Assembly: GCF_900129655.1 (NCBI RefSeq)
Contig: NZ_FQWK01000001.1
Span: forward strand, 62,001 to 126,000
Source: Bacteroides clarus YIT 12056
GTDB taxonomy: Bacteria; Bacteroidota; Bacteroidia; Bacteroidales; Bacteroidaceae
Reading direction: 5' to 3'
Length of the DNA: 64,000 nt
Part shown: piece by piece, positions 23,953-33,947 of the stretch
Numbering within the stretch: position 1 is the first letter of the stretch
How the letters are laid out: every line of letters begins with the position of its first letter
The notes under the pieces: model-generated
What the model was told of the DNA's origin: nothing
Database searches by the model: none
Seen by the model: the letters and a program-made list of their open reading frames with translations, nothing else
Made by a program: the position numbers and the translations under genes

Positions 23953-26892
23953 TTAAAAATTAATAGTAAGACCACCGCCGAAACTGGATGTATTGGGAAC
24001 TGAGAACCGTTCGAAATATCCACTCATATTGTTATTACCTTGCGAAGACTCTGGGTCGAAGTTTGGCAGGTTGGCCCAAACAAGTACATTACGGGCAAAA
24101 CCGTAAATTGAAATGTCGAAGATACCAAGCTTGGGCAATTGATAAGTCAAGGTTAAGTCGCGTAACTTGATAAAGCTCGTATCATAAACACCGGATTCGG
24201 TGATGTTGTAATAAGCCTGATAGTAATCGGCCTTATTTACTTCAACCGTGTTGGGTTGTCCCGTTGCTTCGTCTATACCTTCAGCAACCATACTCCCTTC
24301 GTGATAAGGAAGCGACTCTTTGGTAGCACCGAAATAATTCAGGGTCATGTTTGTTCCATGATACATCTTTCCACCTTGTTGCCAACTCCATGTAGTAGAG
24401 AGTGAAAGACGTTTATAACGGCCGCCCAGCGTAAAACCGGTAGTGAAGTCTGGAGAGCAGTTCCCCAAGTCTTGGCTATTGCCCGAGGATTGGGGCAGAC
24501 CGTTCAGTAACAGCAAATTGCCTGCTTCATCGCGTTTGAATCCCAAACCATATATATTCGGATAGGTACATCCTGCCTGTGCACGAATTTGTGGCTCTAC
24601 AAATCCGCCCAACATAATGGATTCTACCCCTGGAGCTAGTTCTATAACCTTGTTGTTTACTTTCGTAAAATTGATACCTAAATTTAAGTCGAAATCTTTG
24701 GCTTGCAGAATAGCAGCATTGATAGAAAGTTCGTGAGCATGTGTACGCATCTTTCCGGCGTTGGTTAACATTTCCTGATAACCTGTCGCTCCATCTACGG
24801 GCACATAAAAAATCTGATCTTCTACATTCTGTAAACTGTATGTGTATTCCACTTTCAGACGGCTGCCAAAGAAATGCAAGTCGGCACCCACTTCATAATT
24901 GGTTGTATTCTGCGGTTTCAATCCTTCATCATACACTCGGTAATAGGGTGTGAAAGTGGATACTCCACTAGGTAGAGGATAAGTAACCGGATAGTAAGAA
25001 TACATGCCTCCGCCATAGGTTGGGGTATAATAATAATTGGCATAATAGTTACCGGCCTGGCCTACCTGTGCGAATGAAGCACGGAGTTTACCGTAGTTTA
25101 ATATTTTATTGTTCTGCAAGAAAGGTAATTTGGTGAATTCCCAACCTAACGATACCGAAGGATAGAAGAAGCTGCGACTACCGCGTGGCATTGTCGACAC
25201 ATAGTCGTTACGTCCGGTTACGGTCAGGTACACCTGATCTTGCCATGACATTGAAAGGCTTCCGAAAAAGCCCACTGTACGTTCTTGTCGCTTATATTCA
25301 CTGGATGTCAATGAAGTGGCATTTCCAATATTGGTAAAACCGGGAAAATTGAAGTTACTGCCGTAATAGTCCCAGTTACGAATGCTCTCATGATTGAACT
25401 CATTACCTAATATTACATTCAGCCTCCATTCATCACTTTTGCCGAATTTTCCGTCAAAGTTAACGGTAAATAAGTTATTGAATACATTGTGCTGCGAACC
25501 GTAATTCTCTATGTCTCCACCTTTCAGTGATGACGTGCTACCCATTTCTCGTACGGTGGCATAGTCTGAAGTCCAGATGTCAAGACCGGCTTGTTCTCTA
25601 ATCTTGAGTGAGAAGTTCTCTCCCAAACCCAAATCTGGCTGATACTCCAAATAGGTATTACCAAAGGCACGGTTAGTATGCTGGAGGTATTCGTTATGTT
25701 CCGCCCACCAATAAGGGTTGGTAAATGAGGTAGAACGGAATAGTATTTGGTTCGTCGGATTGCCCGGTTCATGATTAGGGATTCCCTTCAAATCATATTC
25801 GGCGGGAGCCGAGTAAACCACATTCATGATACCATCATTGGCTCCAGGTGCGGATGTGATTTTGGTAGATGAATAGTTTATGGAGAATCCTGTATTCCAC
25901 TGTGGATTGATTTTCCAGTCTACCAATCCGCGTGCTCCCCAACGGTCCATTCCTGTTGAAGGGATGATGCCATTTTGGTGCGAATTATTCACGCCGAACG
26001 AATAATTTATTCCGTTGATACTTTGTGACAGGTTCACATTGGTGTTTTCAGTAAATCCTGTACCTAAGAAGTCACCCACATTATCATAGATTTGCGGTGT
26101 AGTCCAACCGTCCAGACCGGCCTGCGCGCGTTTGGGATTGTAATATTGTCCTTTGTGCATACCATCTGCCGCAGTATATTGATTGCTCATGTTTCCACCA
26201 TATTTAGGATCGTTAGCCAATTCGCTGATTTTCGGTCCCCAGGTCATAGAGGAAGTCGGATCATATCCTGCGGTAATGCTGTTACCCTGCGAATATATAT
26301 CTTGGTGTTCGAATTTGCGTGAAACCCGTTGCGCACTCAGGTTCGTTGAAATCGTTACACTTGGCTTGTTCATATTGTTTTTGGCACCACGTTTGGTCGT
26401 AATGACAATTACACCGTTGGATGCACGGATACCATATAATGCGGATGCCGCTTGTCCTTTTAGTACATTTACAGATTCTATATCTTCAGGATTAATGTCT
26501 ATGCTGCGATCGGCATAGTTGGCACCCGTTACAGAGTTGCCGGTATCAAAATCAGCAGTTGTATTTACTGGCATACCGTCGATTACATATAGTGGCTGGT
26601 TATTACCGTCAAACGAGCGGGCGCCACGAATTATAATTTGGGAAGAAGCACCCGGTGCACCTGATGATTGTCGGATATCTACCCCTGTCAGCTTACCTTG
26701 TATGGCGCTGGCAAGCGATGTTGTTCCCGCTTTATTCAGTTGTTCTGAATTCAAATCCTGTGCCGCATAGCCTAATGCTTTGCGATCGCGTTTGATACCC
26801 ATGGCGGTTACTACCACTTCATCCAATTGTTCGGCATCGGATTTGAGTATTACTCTCACATTCGGCTTGATAGCCACTTCTTGCGTCTGCAT
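23953..26892 (-). CDS. SusC-like TonB receptor, silent cassette A (5'-truncated)
   Basis: This intact 979-codon body of a SusC/RagA outer-membrane channel lacks signal peptide and most of the N-terminal carboxypeptidase-regulatory-like domain. The frame is open back to 26928 (SSAKTLQISFVGMQTQEV) and soon meets a stop, with no start or promoter upstream. Plug and barrel are complete: DEVVVTAMGIKRDRKALGY, a plug with NPEDIESVNVLKGQAASALY, and the end in GGGLTINF. Joined at the shared 53-nt block to the N-terminus at 40556, it would give about 1058 residues, like the complete copy (1059). It is of the MGIKR type, as is the expressed gene. I interpret it as a silent cassette, not a decayed gene. 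Confidence 0.9.
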   Translation of the reverse strand: MQTQEVAIKPNVRVILKSDAEQLDEVVVTAMGIKRDRKALGYAAQDLNSEQLNKAGTTSLASAIQGKLTGVDIRQSSGAPGASSQIIIRGARSFDGNNQPLYVIDGMPVNTTADFDTGNSVTGANYADRSIDINPEDIESVNVLKGQAASALYGIRASNGVIVITTKRGAKNNMNKPSVTISTNLSAQRVSRKFEHQDIYSQGNSITAGYDPTSSMTWGPKISELANDPKYGGNMSNQYTAADGMHKGQYYNPKRAQAGLDGWTTPQIYDNVGDFLGTGFTENTNVNLSQSINGINYSFGVNNSHQNGIIPSTGMDRWGARGLVDWKINPQWNTGFSINYSSTKITSAPGANDGIMNVVYSAPAEYDLKGIPNHEPGNPTNQILFRSTSFTNPYWWAEHNEYLQHTNRAFGNTYLEYQPDLGLGENFSLKIREQAGLDIWTSDYATVREMGSTSSLKGGDIENYGSQHNVFNNLFTVNFDGKFGKSDEWRLNVILGNEFNHESIRNWDYYGSNFNFPGFTNIGNATSLTSSEYKRQERTVGFFGSLSMSWQDQVYLTVTGRNDYVSTMPRGSRSFFYPSVSLGWEFTKLPFLQNNKILNYGKLRASFAQVGQAGNYYANYYYTPTYGGGMYSYYPVTYPLPSGVSTFTPYYRVYDEGLKPQNTTNYEVGADLHFFGSRLKVEYTYSLQNVEDQIFYVPVDGATGYQEMLTNAGKMRTHAHELSINAAILQAKDFDLNLGINFTKVNNKVIELAPGVESIMLGGFVEPQIRAQAGCTYPNIYGLGFKRDEAGNLLLLNGLPQSSGNSQDLGNCSPDFTTGFTLGGRYKRLSLSTTWSWQQGGKMYHGTNMTLNYFGATKESLPYHEGSMVAEGIDEATGQPNTVEVNKADYYQAYYNITESGVYDTSFIKLRDLTLTYQLPKLGIFDISIYGFARNVLVWANLPNFDPESSQGNNNMSGYFERFSVPNTSSFGGGLTINF

Positions 26893-26928
26893 ACCTACGA
26901 ACGAAATCTGCAGAGTTTTCGCAGAACT
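26876..26928 (-). other. Recombination block, silent copy A
   Basis: This 53-nt block on the minus strand begins AGTTCTGCGAA and ends CAAGAAGT. It is identical at all 53 positions to block C (38228-38280), differs at 5 positions from block D (40757-40809) and at 6 from block B. Homology to the complete SusC gene stops exactly at its upstream edge. I infer it to be the target of site-specific inversion. Confidence 0.8.
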
Positions 26929-27440
26929 ACAAGCTATGTAATGTATTACAAATTAAGTATTTACATATAGTCTATTTTTCATTGTACTTAGTAAGAGCTT
27001 TACAGAAAGTATCCTATTGTATATTAGCATTATTTTGAAACTACCAATATGCTACCAATATTCATTATATATCACTATTATTTAATGTATTATGTATGAT
27101 AATATGGTTCGTTTTGTAGCTATTAGCATATACTAATTGTTTTTGAGAACCAATCTTTGTCAATAAAAGTATATCAATAATTAATATTGAGAGGAAAGAA
27201 GCTTAAAAGATTTTTTTAAGGGGAAAGAAGTTTTTATGTTAAAATAAAGTCATATATATAACTAAAAAAGTATTCTAGTCAATAGAAGATATCACAAAAA
27301 AAGAGAGATGCACCAATTGTCTTGGAAACATCTCTCTTGGGTTTAGCAGGAATATAATTATATTCCCATATTATTACTCTACTATTTGTAGTTAAATATA
27401 CAATTTATTTCGTATATCGCCCTGCTTCAAACTGGTGTAT
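26929..27440. other. AT-rich silent leader of cassette A, no gene seen
   Basis: This 512-bp gap holds no convincing gene. It is the upstream flank of truncated SusC A and runs to the stop of SusD B. A segment near 27154-27172 (AATCTTTGTCAATAAAAG) resembles the TATCTTTGTAAATAAAAA segment in the leaders of cassettes B and C and may be a plus-strand -7 region. A terminator for SusD B lies at 27301-27338. Confidence 0.5.
27301..27338 (-). terminator. Terminator of the cassette B pair
   Basis: A perfect 10-bp stem (27301-27310 with 27329-27338) with an 18-nt loop is followed on the minus strand by a run of seven T. It lies about 100 bp beyond the SusD B stop. Confidence 0.75.
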
Positions 27441-29093
27441 TTACTTTATTTCAATAGCTGTATTGTAATCACTTTCACGATTTGGAATAATCCATTTCCA
27501 GAATGTTTCATCATAATTACCACTTTTGTCAAAACCGAAAGTTCCACTAACGAACTGACTGTAATTACCACCCTCAGCTATAGAAGGGCGGACTACGGGA
27601 TCTCCCCAACGCTTACAGTCATACCAGCTGAAACCTTCACCCCATAATTCTAAACGGCGATACATTTTGATTTCTTTCAACAAATCTTCGCCCGTAGCCG
27701 TACAAGTATATTGTGGGTCACGACCACTGGCAAGATTCAATTCTTCCAGACTATTTTGCGCAGCAGTCGGATCTGTACTCAGATGATAATTAGCTTCTGC
27801 TTCGATTAATAACATTTCTGAAGCTCTAAAAATAGGTTGGCAACCAACAGCGGGTTGAGCCGTAGCTTGGAACTTCAAACTTGCATAAGCATAAGATTGA
27901 GTTGCAGCTGATGCAACGACTCCTTTAGCATATTGATTAGCTTTTACATAGGCCGTTTCATCTGTAAAAGCATTTATATCGTCATCATCTGTATAGATAA
28001 CATCTGTAAAAGCTTTACCTGCTGGTAAGAATGTAGATTCTGTAAGAAACAAGCCTTTACGAATATCCGTATCTGGAAATGACTCTGCTAATTCGCGATT
28101 GATACACACATCAATTCCTTGTTGTGCATAATAACCATTACAGGTCATGAAAAGCTGCCAGCCAAAGTACCAAATTGTTTCAGACGCATCATTGTACACG
28201 CCCCAAATCCATTCGTTATTAGGCTCACAAAAACCTGTACGGTAAGAATTTACATCCATCAAGGCAAAGCCGTCACGTGCTAAAGAGGCATGTGATTTTG
28301 CCGTAGCATAATCCTCACGTGTCAAAGCTGCACGTGCATAAATGGCATGAGCTACTGGTGCGTCCGGGAAACTGACTGTGGAAGCAGCTTCGGAATACAC
28401 ATCATCGCGAGTCAGTCCAGAAGCGTCATATAGTCTGAGTGCTTCATCAAGGTCAGCATAAATTTGCTCATAAGTTTTTGCCAATGTAGCCAAAGCCATA
28501 TCAGTTTCTCCACCAGCATTTGCAACTTCCTTTGTACGCAATACTATACCATCTGCCGCACCATTATTGCTACGTGCCCAAGGAAGACAATAAAACTCCG
28601 ATAAACGGAAAAATGAATAAGCACGGAATGTTAGTGCTTCTGCCTTTAAAAAATCTTTCATTTCCTGTGTACCTTCCGCTTTATCAATTCTATCGATCAC
28701 CGCATTAGCATTGCCAATAATCAAATAATAATAATACCAAGGATAAGAGTCATATATGGAACTACTATTTTGAGTCTGGCTTGATTCATTATTCATGATC
28801 GGTGACCATCCCGGAGACATATAAGGAAAGTTAAGATCCTGTCCTGCATATTCTCCATAAAGAACTTTCATTGTTCCTTCACCGTTAAACATCTGTCCGT
28901 AATAAGCATGTTGCTGTACCATTGTCCGGCAAATACCGTTAATAACAAGTTTGGCATTATCCGTTGTAGAGAAGATGGCATCTCCTTCTGCTGTTTGCGT
29001 AGAATCTGTTTGAAGCCAGCTGTCCGAACAAGAGGTAAGCCCCATAAGACAACCAAGGCCGAATATCATAACTTTTTTGAATGTATATTTCAT
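27441..29093 (-). CDS. SusD/RagB lipoprotein, silent cassette B
   Basis: A 550-residue SusD-family lipoprotein with signal MKYTFKKVMIFGLGCLMGL and lipobox LTSC. It has the classic RagB/SusD layout: an N-terminal SusD-like helical domain, an RAYSFFRLSEFYCLPWA segment near 145, and a C-terminal region with SEMLLIEAEANYHL and the GEGFSWYDCKRWGDP signature near 490. I chose the ATG at 29093; another ATG four codons upstream begins 1 nt after the SusC stop and is possible. It should pair with SusC B, and is probably silent with it in this orientation. Confidence 0.9.
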   Translation of the reverse strand: MKYTFKKVMIFGLGCLMGLTSCSDSWLQTDSTQTAEGDAIFSTTDNAKLVINGICRTMVQQHAYYGQMFNGEGTMKVLYGEYAGQDLNFPYMSPGWSPIMNNESSQTQNSSSIYDSYPWYYYYLIIGNANAVIDRIDKAEGTQEMKDFLKAEALTFRAYSFFRLSEFYCLPWARSNNGAADGIVLRTKEVANAGGETDMALATLAKTYEQIYADLDEALRLYDASGLTRDDVYSEAASTVSFPDAPVAHAIYARAALTREDYATAKSHASLARDGFALMDVNSYRTGFCEPNNEWIWGVYNDASETIWYFGWQLFMTCNGYYAQQGIDVCINRELAESFPDTDIRKGLFLTESTFLPAGKAFTDVIYTDDDDINAFTDETAYVKANQYAKGVVASAATQSYAYASLKFQATAQPAVGCQPIFRASEMLLIEAEANYHLSTDPTAAQNSLEELNLASGRDPQYTCTATGEDLLKEIKMYRRLELWGEGFSWYDCKRWGDPVVRPSIAEGGNYSQFVSGTFGFDKSGNYDETFWKWIIPNRESDYNTAIEIK

Positions 29094-29106
29094 AATTAGT
29101 TTCATT

Positions 29107-32100
29107 TTAGAAGTTTAAATTAAGACCAAGCGTAAATACACGTGCTGCAACGAACGTGTTGTCTTGAGAACCGCTAAAGCTATATTGAGGATTCATACCT
29201 TTACGTGCTGTAAAAGTAGCGGCATTCTCTATTGAGCCATAAACGTTCAAACCACTTAATCCCCATTTGGTAACTACTCTTTTAGGAAATGCGTAATTCA
29301 AGTTGATATTTTTGATGACAAAATAAGAAGCATCCGTCAACCAGCGTGAACTTGCACCATAAGAAGTAGATGCCAAACCTGAAAGGTCGAATTGAGGTGT
29401 ACCGTTTGGATCCAAACGATTAGGAGCATCAGCCGTCATACCTTCCGGAACAGCTTGCCAACCATTCAATACATCCTTATGCAAAGCACTTGGCCCGTTA
29501 GTTGTCGTATACATCAACCCTTGATAGTTATAATCGTACACTTTTCCGCCTAAGGAATACGTACAAAGTACAGAAAGTGTAAGGTCTTTCCAACTTAAAG
29601 AAGTATTGATACTTCCATATACATCAGGTAATGCACTTCCTTGCCAAGCTTTTTCCGCATATGAGGTATTATACACATAGTTCTTATCATTAATAGTAAC
29701 ATAATTGCCACTAGCTTTTAGAGCACTTATAGTATTTTCACTCAGATTTGAATTCGCGGTATAAAGCGCACGTCCATTCATTTGGTCTACTCCAGCATAA
29801 GTATAAGTGTAGAATTCATAAATACTATGTCCTTCACTGTAATTCTGTGTTCCATGCAAAATATCTTTGCCGCCAGGTAGTTTGGTGATTTCATTATGAA
29901 TAGTGGTCAAATTCAAACCAATATTCCACTTCCAATCTTTAGTTCGGATAGCATCTACATCCATAGCAACTTCAAGACCTGTATTACGCACACTACCTAT
30001 ATTAGCAAAATATTGTGACATACCGCTTGGCGTTTCGTCAGAAGTGGCATACCAATCTGTCGCACCAGCAGAAAGTGGATTATATACTGTGAAAAGCAAA
30101 TCTTTAGATGTTTTGTTGAAGAAGTCTAAAGAAAAGTTGAAGCGGTTAAATAGACGACCTTCCAATGCAATATCCAATGAACCGGAAGTTTCCCATTTCA
30201 AATTCTTATTAGGAATCTGGATTTTATAGAAAGCACCGATACCTGCATTTACATCCGAATAGAAAAGCTCTTTATAAGCATAATAGTCAGCACCAGCATC
30301 ATTACCTACCTCGCCATAAGATACACGGAACTTCAAGTTGTCTATCCACGTAAGATTTTTCATAAATTTCTCTTGAGAAATGATCCAGCTTGCACCTAAA
30401 GACCAGAAATTACCCCATGGTTCATAGAAACGTGAAGAACCATCACGACGGAATGAAGCATCTACAAAATATCTCTCAGCAAAATTATAGCGTGCACGAG
30501 AAAGGTAGCTTTCTGTTGTATATTCCTGTGTATAACCATCAATGCTTGTCATCTTGGCAAAATTACTCATTTCTGTGTTACCGCTGACTTTCATTTGTTC
30601 TTTCATCATAAAGTCATAGTTGTAGGAATGCTTGAAAGACTCATGTGCCAATAATACATCTATGTGATGTTGTTTGAAATCATGTCCCCAAGTTAATTCC
30701 TGTGTAAAGCGATATTCGCGAGTACGGGCATGCATTTTAGAAAGACGTCCATTATTGGCAGCTCCATCACCGCAATAAGGATTATTGAAAGCTTTCTCTG
30801 TGTTATTTACATTATAGAGGTCTCCTCTTACTGTTGCCGTAAAATCTTTCAAGAAAGAAACCGTACCATACACCTGACCTGATACAGCATTACGTTCTTT
30901 ACGATTAATATCATTTTTTATTTCATAAATGATATTGCGTCCACTTAAGTATTTATAATTGTTTATATCGTAAGAATTTCCATTCTCGTCAGTAGCAATG
31001 CTTCCATCTTCATTATGGAGCATATAAGGATATACAGGAGCCATTTGCCCTGCTGTATAGAAAGGGTTTGCATAGTATTGGTCGTAGGCATTAGCTTGAT
31101 AATTAGAACCAGACATAGTTCCACTTAAGCTAACCCCTGTTTTAAACCACTTAGTTGGCTGATAGTTTGCTTTTAAGCGAGCTGTAAAACGATCATAGTC
31201 AGAACCTATAATATAGCCTCTTTCGTTTAAGTAGCCAAAAGAAGAGAAAATATCATATTTGTCACCCATAGCATCTGCACTGGCAGTATATTCTTGGCGA
31301 TATCCTGTACGTTCCAGAGCGTCCAACCAATCCAAGTCGTTATACCCAGGTTTTACATTTGCAATGAATTTTCCATTTTCATCGAACATCTCAGCACCAC
31401 TCTTATCGAAAATAGGAGATTTAACGATGGTATTTACATTTTTAGAAGCCTCGAACGCTTGTTCTACAGGCATTCCGCCGTTTTTCTGATAATAACTTTG
31501 CATACCGGAACGCATAGCCTCCATCCATTGATTCACTCCCAGTTTCTCATATTCAGGAATACCACGGGTGTACATACCTTGTTTTACACCTATTCTAAAG
31601 TTCAACTTGTGGCTTTTTCCTTTCTTGGTAGTAATCATAATAACACCGTTAGCAGCTTTATTTCCATAAAGAGCGGCAGAAGATGCATCTTTCAACACAG
31701 AAATAGATTCTATATCTTGAGGATTAATATCATTTAGGCTTCCACCATAAGGGGAACCATCTACAACTATCAATGGGGCATTAGTTCCATTTACAGAGCC
31801 AAATCCACGAATACGAATTTCAGATTTATCGCTACCCGGTTCACCGTAAGAGTTATTCACCTGAATACCAGGAGCAGCACCTTCCAAAGTTCCCGTCACT
31901 TCTGTAACAGGACGCATCTCTAATTTTTTTGAGTCGATAGAAGCTACAGCACCTGTGATAGATTGACGGCTGGCTGTACCATAGGCAACTACCACTACTT
32001 CATCAAGCATCTCACTATCAGATTTTAACGTAACTTTTACATGTGGTTTAATTTCCACTTCTTGTGTCTGCATACCCACGAATGAAACCAACAGAGTTTT

Positions 32101-32157
32101 CGCAGAACTATCAGATGCATAAATATCTCTAAATAAACAACTTATAAATAATAACAT
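29107..32157 (-). CDS. SusC-like TonB receptor, silent cassette B (5'-truncated)
   Basis: This SusC body is complete from the shared block onwards (residues from SSAKTLLVSFVGMQTQEV, at 32109) to the terminal TLGLNLNF. It lacks a proper signal peptide and N-terminal domain. The 16 codons upstream of the block begin with an ATG at 32157 (MLLFISCLFRDIYASD) but are not a SusC leader; they resemble the 15 codons upstream of cassette C. The type is VVVVAYGTA, different from cassettes A and D. The plug has NPQDIESISVLKDASSAALYG. Fusion to the N-terminus at 40556 would give about 1067 residues. I interpret it as a silent cassette awaiting inversion. Confidence 0.9.
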   Translation of the reverse strand: MLLFISCLFRDIYASDSSAKTLLVSFVGMQTQEVEIKPHVKVTLKSDSEMLDEVVVVAYGTASRQSITGAVASIDSKKLEMRPVTEVTGTLEGAAPGIQVNNSYGEPGSDKSEIRIRGFGSVNGTNAPLIVVDGSPYGGSLNDINPQDIESISVLKDASSAALYGNKAANGVIMITTKKGKSHKLNFRIGVKQGMYTRGIPEYEKLGVNQWMEAMRSGMQSYYQKNGGMPVEQAFEASKNVNTIVKSPIFDKSGAEMFDENGKFIANVKPGYNDLDWLDALERTGYRQEYTASADAMGDKYDIFSSFGYLNERGYIIGSDYDRFTARLKANYQPTKWFKTGVSLSGTMSGSNYQANAYDQYYANPFYTAGQMAPVYPYMLHNEDGSIATDENGNSYDINNYKYLSGRNIIYEIKNDINRKERNAVSGQVYGTVSFLKDFTATVRGDLYNVNNTEKAFNNPYCGDGAANNGRLSKMHARTREYRFTQELTWGHDFKQHHIDVLLAHESFKHSYNYDFMMKEQMKVSGNTEMSNFAKMTSIDGYTQEYTTESYLSRARYNFAERYFVDASFRRDGSSRFYEPWGNFWSLGASWIISQEKFMKNLTWIDNLKFRVSYGEVGNDAGADYYAYKELFYSDVNAGIGAFYKIQIPNKNLKWETSGSLDIALEGRLFNRFNFSLDFFNKTSKDLLFTVYNPLSAGATDWYATSDETPSGMSQYFANIGSVRNTGLEVAMDVDAIRTKDWKWNIGLNLTTIHNEITKLPGGKDILHGTQNYSEGHSIYEFYTYTYAGVDQMNGRALYTANSNLSENTISALKASGNYVTINDKNYVYNTSYAEKAWQGSALPDVYGSINTSLSWKDLTLSVLCTYSLGGKVYDYNYQGLMYTTTNGPSALHKDVLNGWQAVPEGMTADAPNRLDPNGTPQFDLSGLASTSYGASSRWLTDASYFVIKNINLNYAFPKRVVTKWGLSGLNVYGSIENAATFTARKGMNPQYSFSGSQDNTFVAARVFTLGLNLNF
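32057..32109 (-). other. Recombination block, silent copy B
   Basis: The 53-nt block equivalent to those in cassettes A, C and D. It keeps AGTTCTGCGAAAACTCTG exactly as in A and C, and differs from them at 6 of 53 positions further on. Upstream homology to the complete SusC gene is lost at its edge. Confidence 0.75.
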
Positions 32158-32589
32158 ATTTATCCTACTTGACTAAAACGTCAACAGAACATATTCAAGA
32201 GGGAATTAACAAGATTATAAAGTTACTCGTGTGTTACCGTACTTCAAAACAAAATGCTGATTCTTAAAATATTACATGCTGTAATATAACTCATATGATA
32301 ACTATTAAAATATACCTTGGTCTTTTATTGCACTATCTTTGTAAATAAAAAGTAATCTAAATATTGGTTGCTATCAAAGATGAGGCATGCTATAATAAAA
32401 GCAGTAGATTTAGATCTCATGTCAAAATAAAACACAGTATTGTAGATGAAAAAACTTTGCATAAGTAGGAAGATAAGAAAGAGAGATTCTTATTTTTTAT
32501 CGTACTTTTGAATTGTTGCTTACAGAAAATCGTTATAAAATTACTATTATAATAAGATTATAATTATCTTTGTATAAAACATGTAATCT
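32110..32589. repeat. Silent leader of cassette B, homologous to leader C
   Basis: Several blocks of this 480-bp gap align in the same order with 38281-38680. These include GACTAAAACGTCAACAGAAC near 32169, CTATTAAAATATACC near 32303, CTATCTTTGTAAATAAAAAG near 32334, TCATGTCAAAATAAA near 32417 and CTATTATAATAAGATTAT near 32544. TATCTTTG near 32335 and ATTATCTTTGTA near 32565 look like plus-strand -7 boxes; the second would drive the ATPase at 32590. No gene is visible in the gap itself. Confidence 0.7.
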
Positions 32590-33717
32590 ATGGCAAAAAT
32601 CAATCCTTTTATAACCAGTGGCTATATTTCGGCAGAGTACTTTTGTGATCGTATCATTGAAACTGCCACATTAACACGCTATATAACCAACGGTAACAAT
32701 GTAGCTTTGATATCTCCCCGCCGTTTAGGAAAAACGGGGCTGATAGAACATTGCTTTCATCAAAAACAAATAAAGGAAGCATATCATACATTCTTAATAG
32801 ATATATATGCGACAAAGAATCTTCAAGAGTTTGTATTTGAACTTGGAAAAGGTATTTTGAACGGTTTAAAGCCACGTGGAAGAAAAGCGTGGGAAGTATT
32901 TCTCAAAAGTTTGTCTTCTCTTCGTACCAGTATTTCTTTTGACTTCAGCGGTAATCCAAGTTGGAATCTGGAGATGGGAGATATAAAGACTCCTACCATT
33001 ACTCTTGATGAAATATTTCATTATTTGGAACAAGCAGATAAACCTTGCTTAATCTCCATTGATGAGTTTCAAGTTATTGCTAAATACCCGGAAAGTGATG
33101 TTGAGGCTACACTACGAACACATATCCAACACTGTTCTAATGCGAAATTTATTTATGCCGGTTCGCAACGACATATGATGGGAGAGATATTTACCAGCCC
33201 ATCACGTCCGTTTTATCAGAGTACGGCTATCATGGAATTATCTCCTATTGATATAGATATTTATACGGAATTTATAAAAAAGCACTTTACGGAGAATAAG
33301 AAAATAATTACTGAGGAAACAGTTCAAGAAGTTTATCAGCGTTTTGAAGGAATAACTTGGTACATTCAATTTCTAGCAAACTCACTTTATGCAATAACTG
33401 CTGAAGGTGAAGAATGTACAGTTGATAAAGTGAATACTGCAGTTGATAATATTTTGGCACAATTGAATTTTACCTATTCTTCGCTTTTGTTTCAACTTCC
33501 ACCTAAGCAAAAAGAAGTTCTTATTGCTATTTGCAAGGAAGGGAAGGCACGGGAGATTACTTCCTCCAAATTCTTGAAAACTTATAAACTCACTGCCAGT
33601 TCTGTACAAGGAGCTATTAAAGGACTTTTGGATAAAGATTTTGTAACTAATGAATTAGGTGTGTATAGCATATATGATAAGTTCTTTGATATTTGGTTGA
33701 AGAAACAGATAAGTTAA
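32590..33717 (+). CDS. AAA/STAND-type ATPase (PF01637-like), passenger of the shufflon
   Basis: The 375-residue protein has a P-loop SPRRLGKTGLIEH near residues 42-54, a Walker B CLISIDEFQVI near 155-165, and a winged-helix-like C-terminus (LPPKQKEVLIAICKEGKARE and LLDKDFVTNELGVYSIYDKF). This is the archaeal-type ATPase family common in Bacteroides, of unsettled role. It is read opposite to the flanking SusC/SusD pairs and lies between silent cassettes B and C. Its promoter region has a homologue next to cassette C, where the ATPase itself is missing. Inversion between blocks B and D would flip this gene too. A regulatory role in switching is possible but unproven. Confidence 0.85.
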   Translation: MAKINPFITSGYISAEYFCDRIIETATLTRYITNGNNVALISPRRLGKTGLIEHCFHQKQIKEAYHTFLIDIYATKNLQEFVFELGKGILNGLKPRGRKAWEVFLKSLSSLRTSISFDFSGNPSWNLEMGDIKTPTITLDEIFHYLEQADKPCLISIDEFQVIAKYPESDVEATLRTHIQHCSNAKFIYAGSQRHMMGEIFTSPSRPFYQSTAIMELSPIDIDIYTEFIKKHFTENKKIITEETVQEVYQRFEGITWYIQFLANSLYAITAEGEECTVDKVNTAVDNILAQLNFTYSSLLFQLPPKQKEVLIAICKEGKAREITSSKFLKTYKLTASSVQGAIKGLLDKDFVTNELGVYSIYDKFFDIWLKKQIS

Positions 33718-33864
33718 AAGGGAAGTAATGATTTGCTTATTAGTAAAAGTAAAAAATGGCACTGTCCATAATTTTGTGTAAATGTAAACGGGATTCAGTT
33801 ATAAGTGGCACTATAAAATACTGCAAAGTATTTATAATTAAGATTGTTCTCTTCGGAGAATACA

Positions 33865-33900
33865 ATAGGCCAACCAGTTTATAATAACTAGTTGGCCTAT
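33865..33900. terminator. Bidirectional terminator hairpin
   Basis: The arms ATAGGCCAACCAGTT (33865-33879) and AACTAGTTGGCCTAT (33886-33900) pair over 15 bp with one mismatch. It lies between the ATPase gene and the convergent SusD C gene. Flanking T runs are weak. Confidence 0.7.
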
Positions 33901-33947
33901 CCTTGTGAAAGAAGAAAATAATCTTCCCCTATGAATATCTTATTCTA

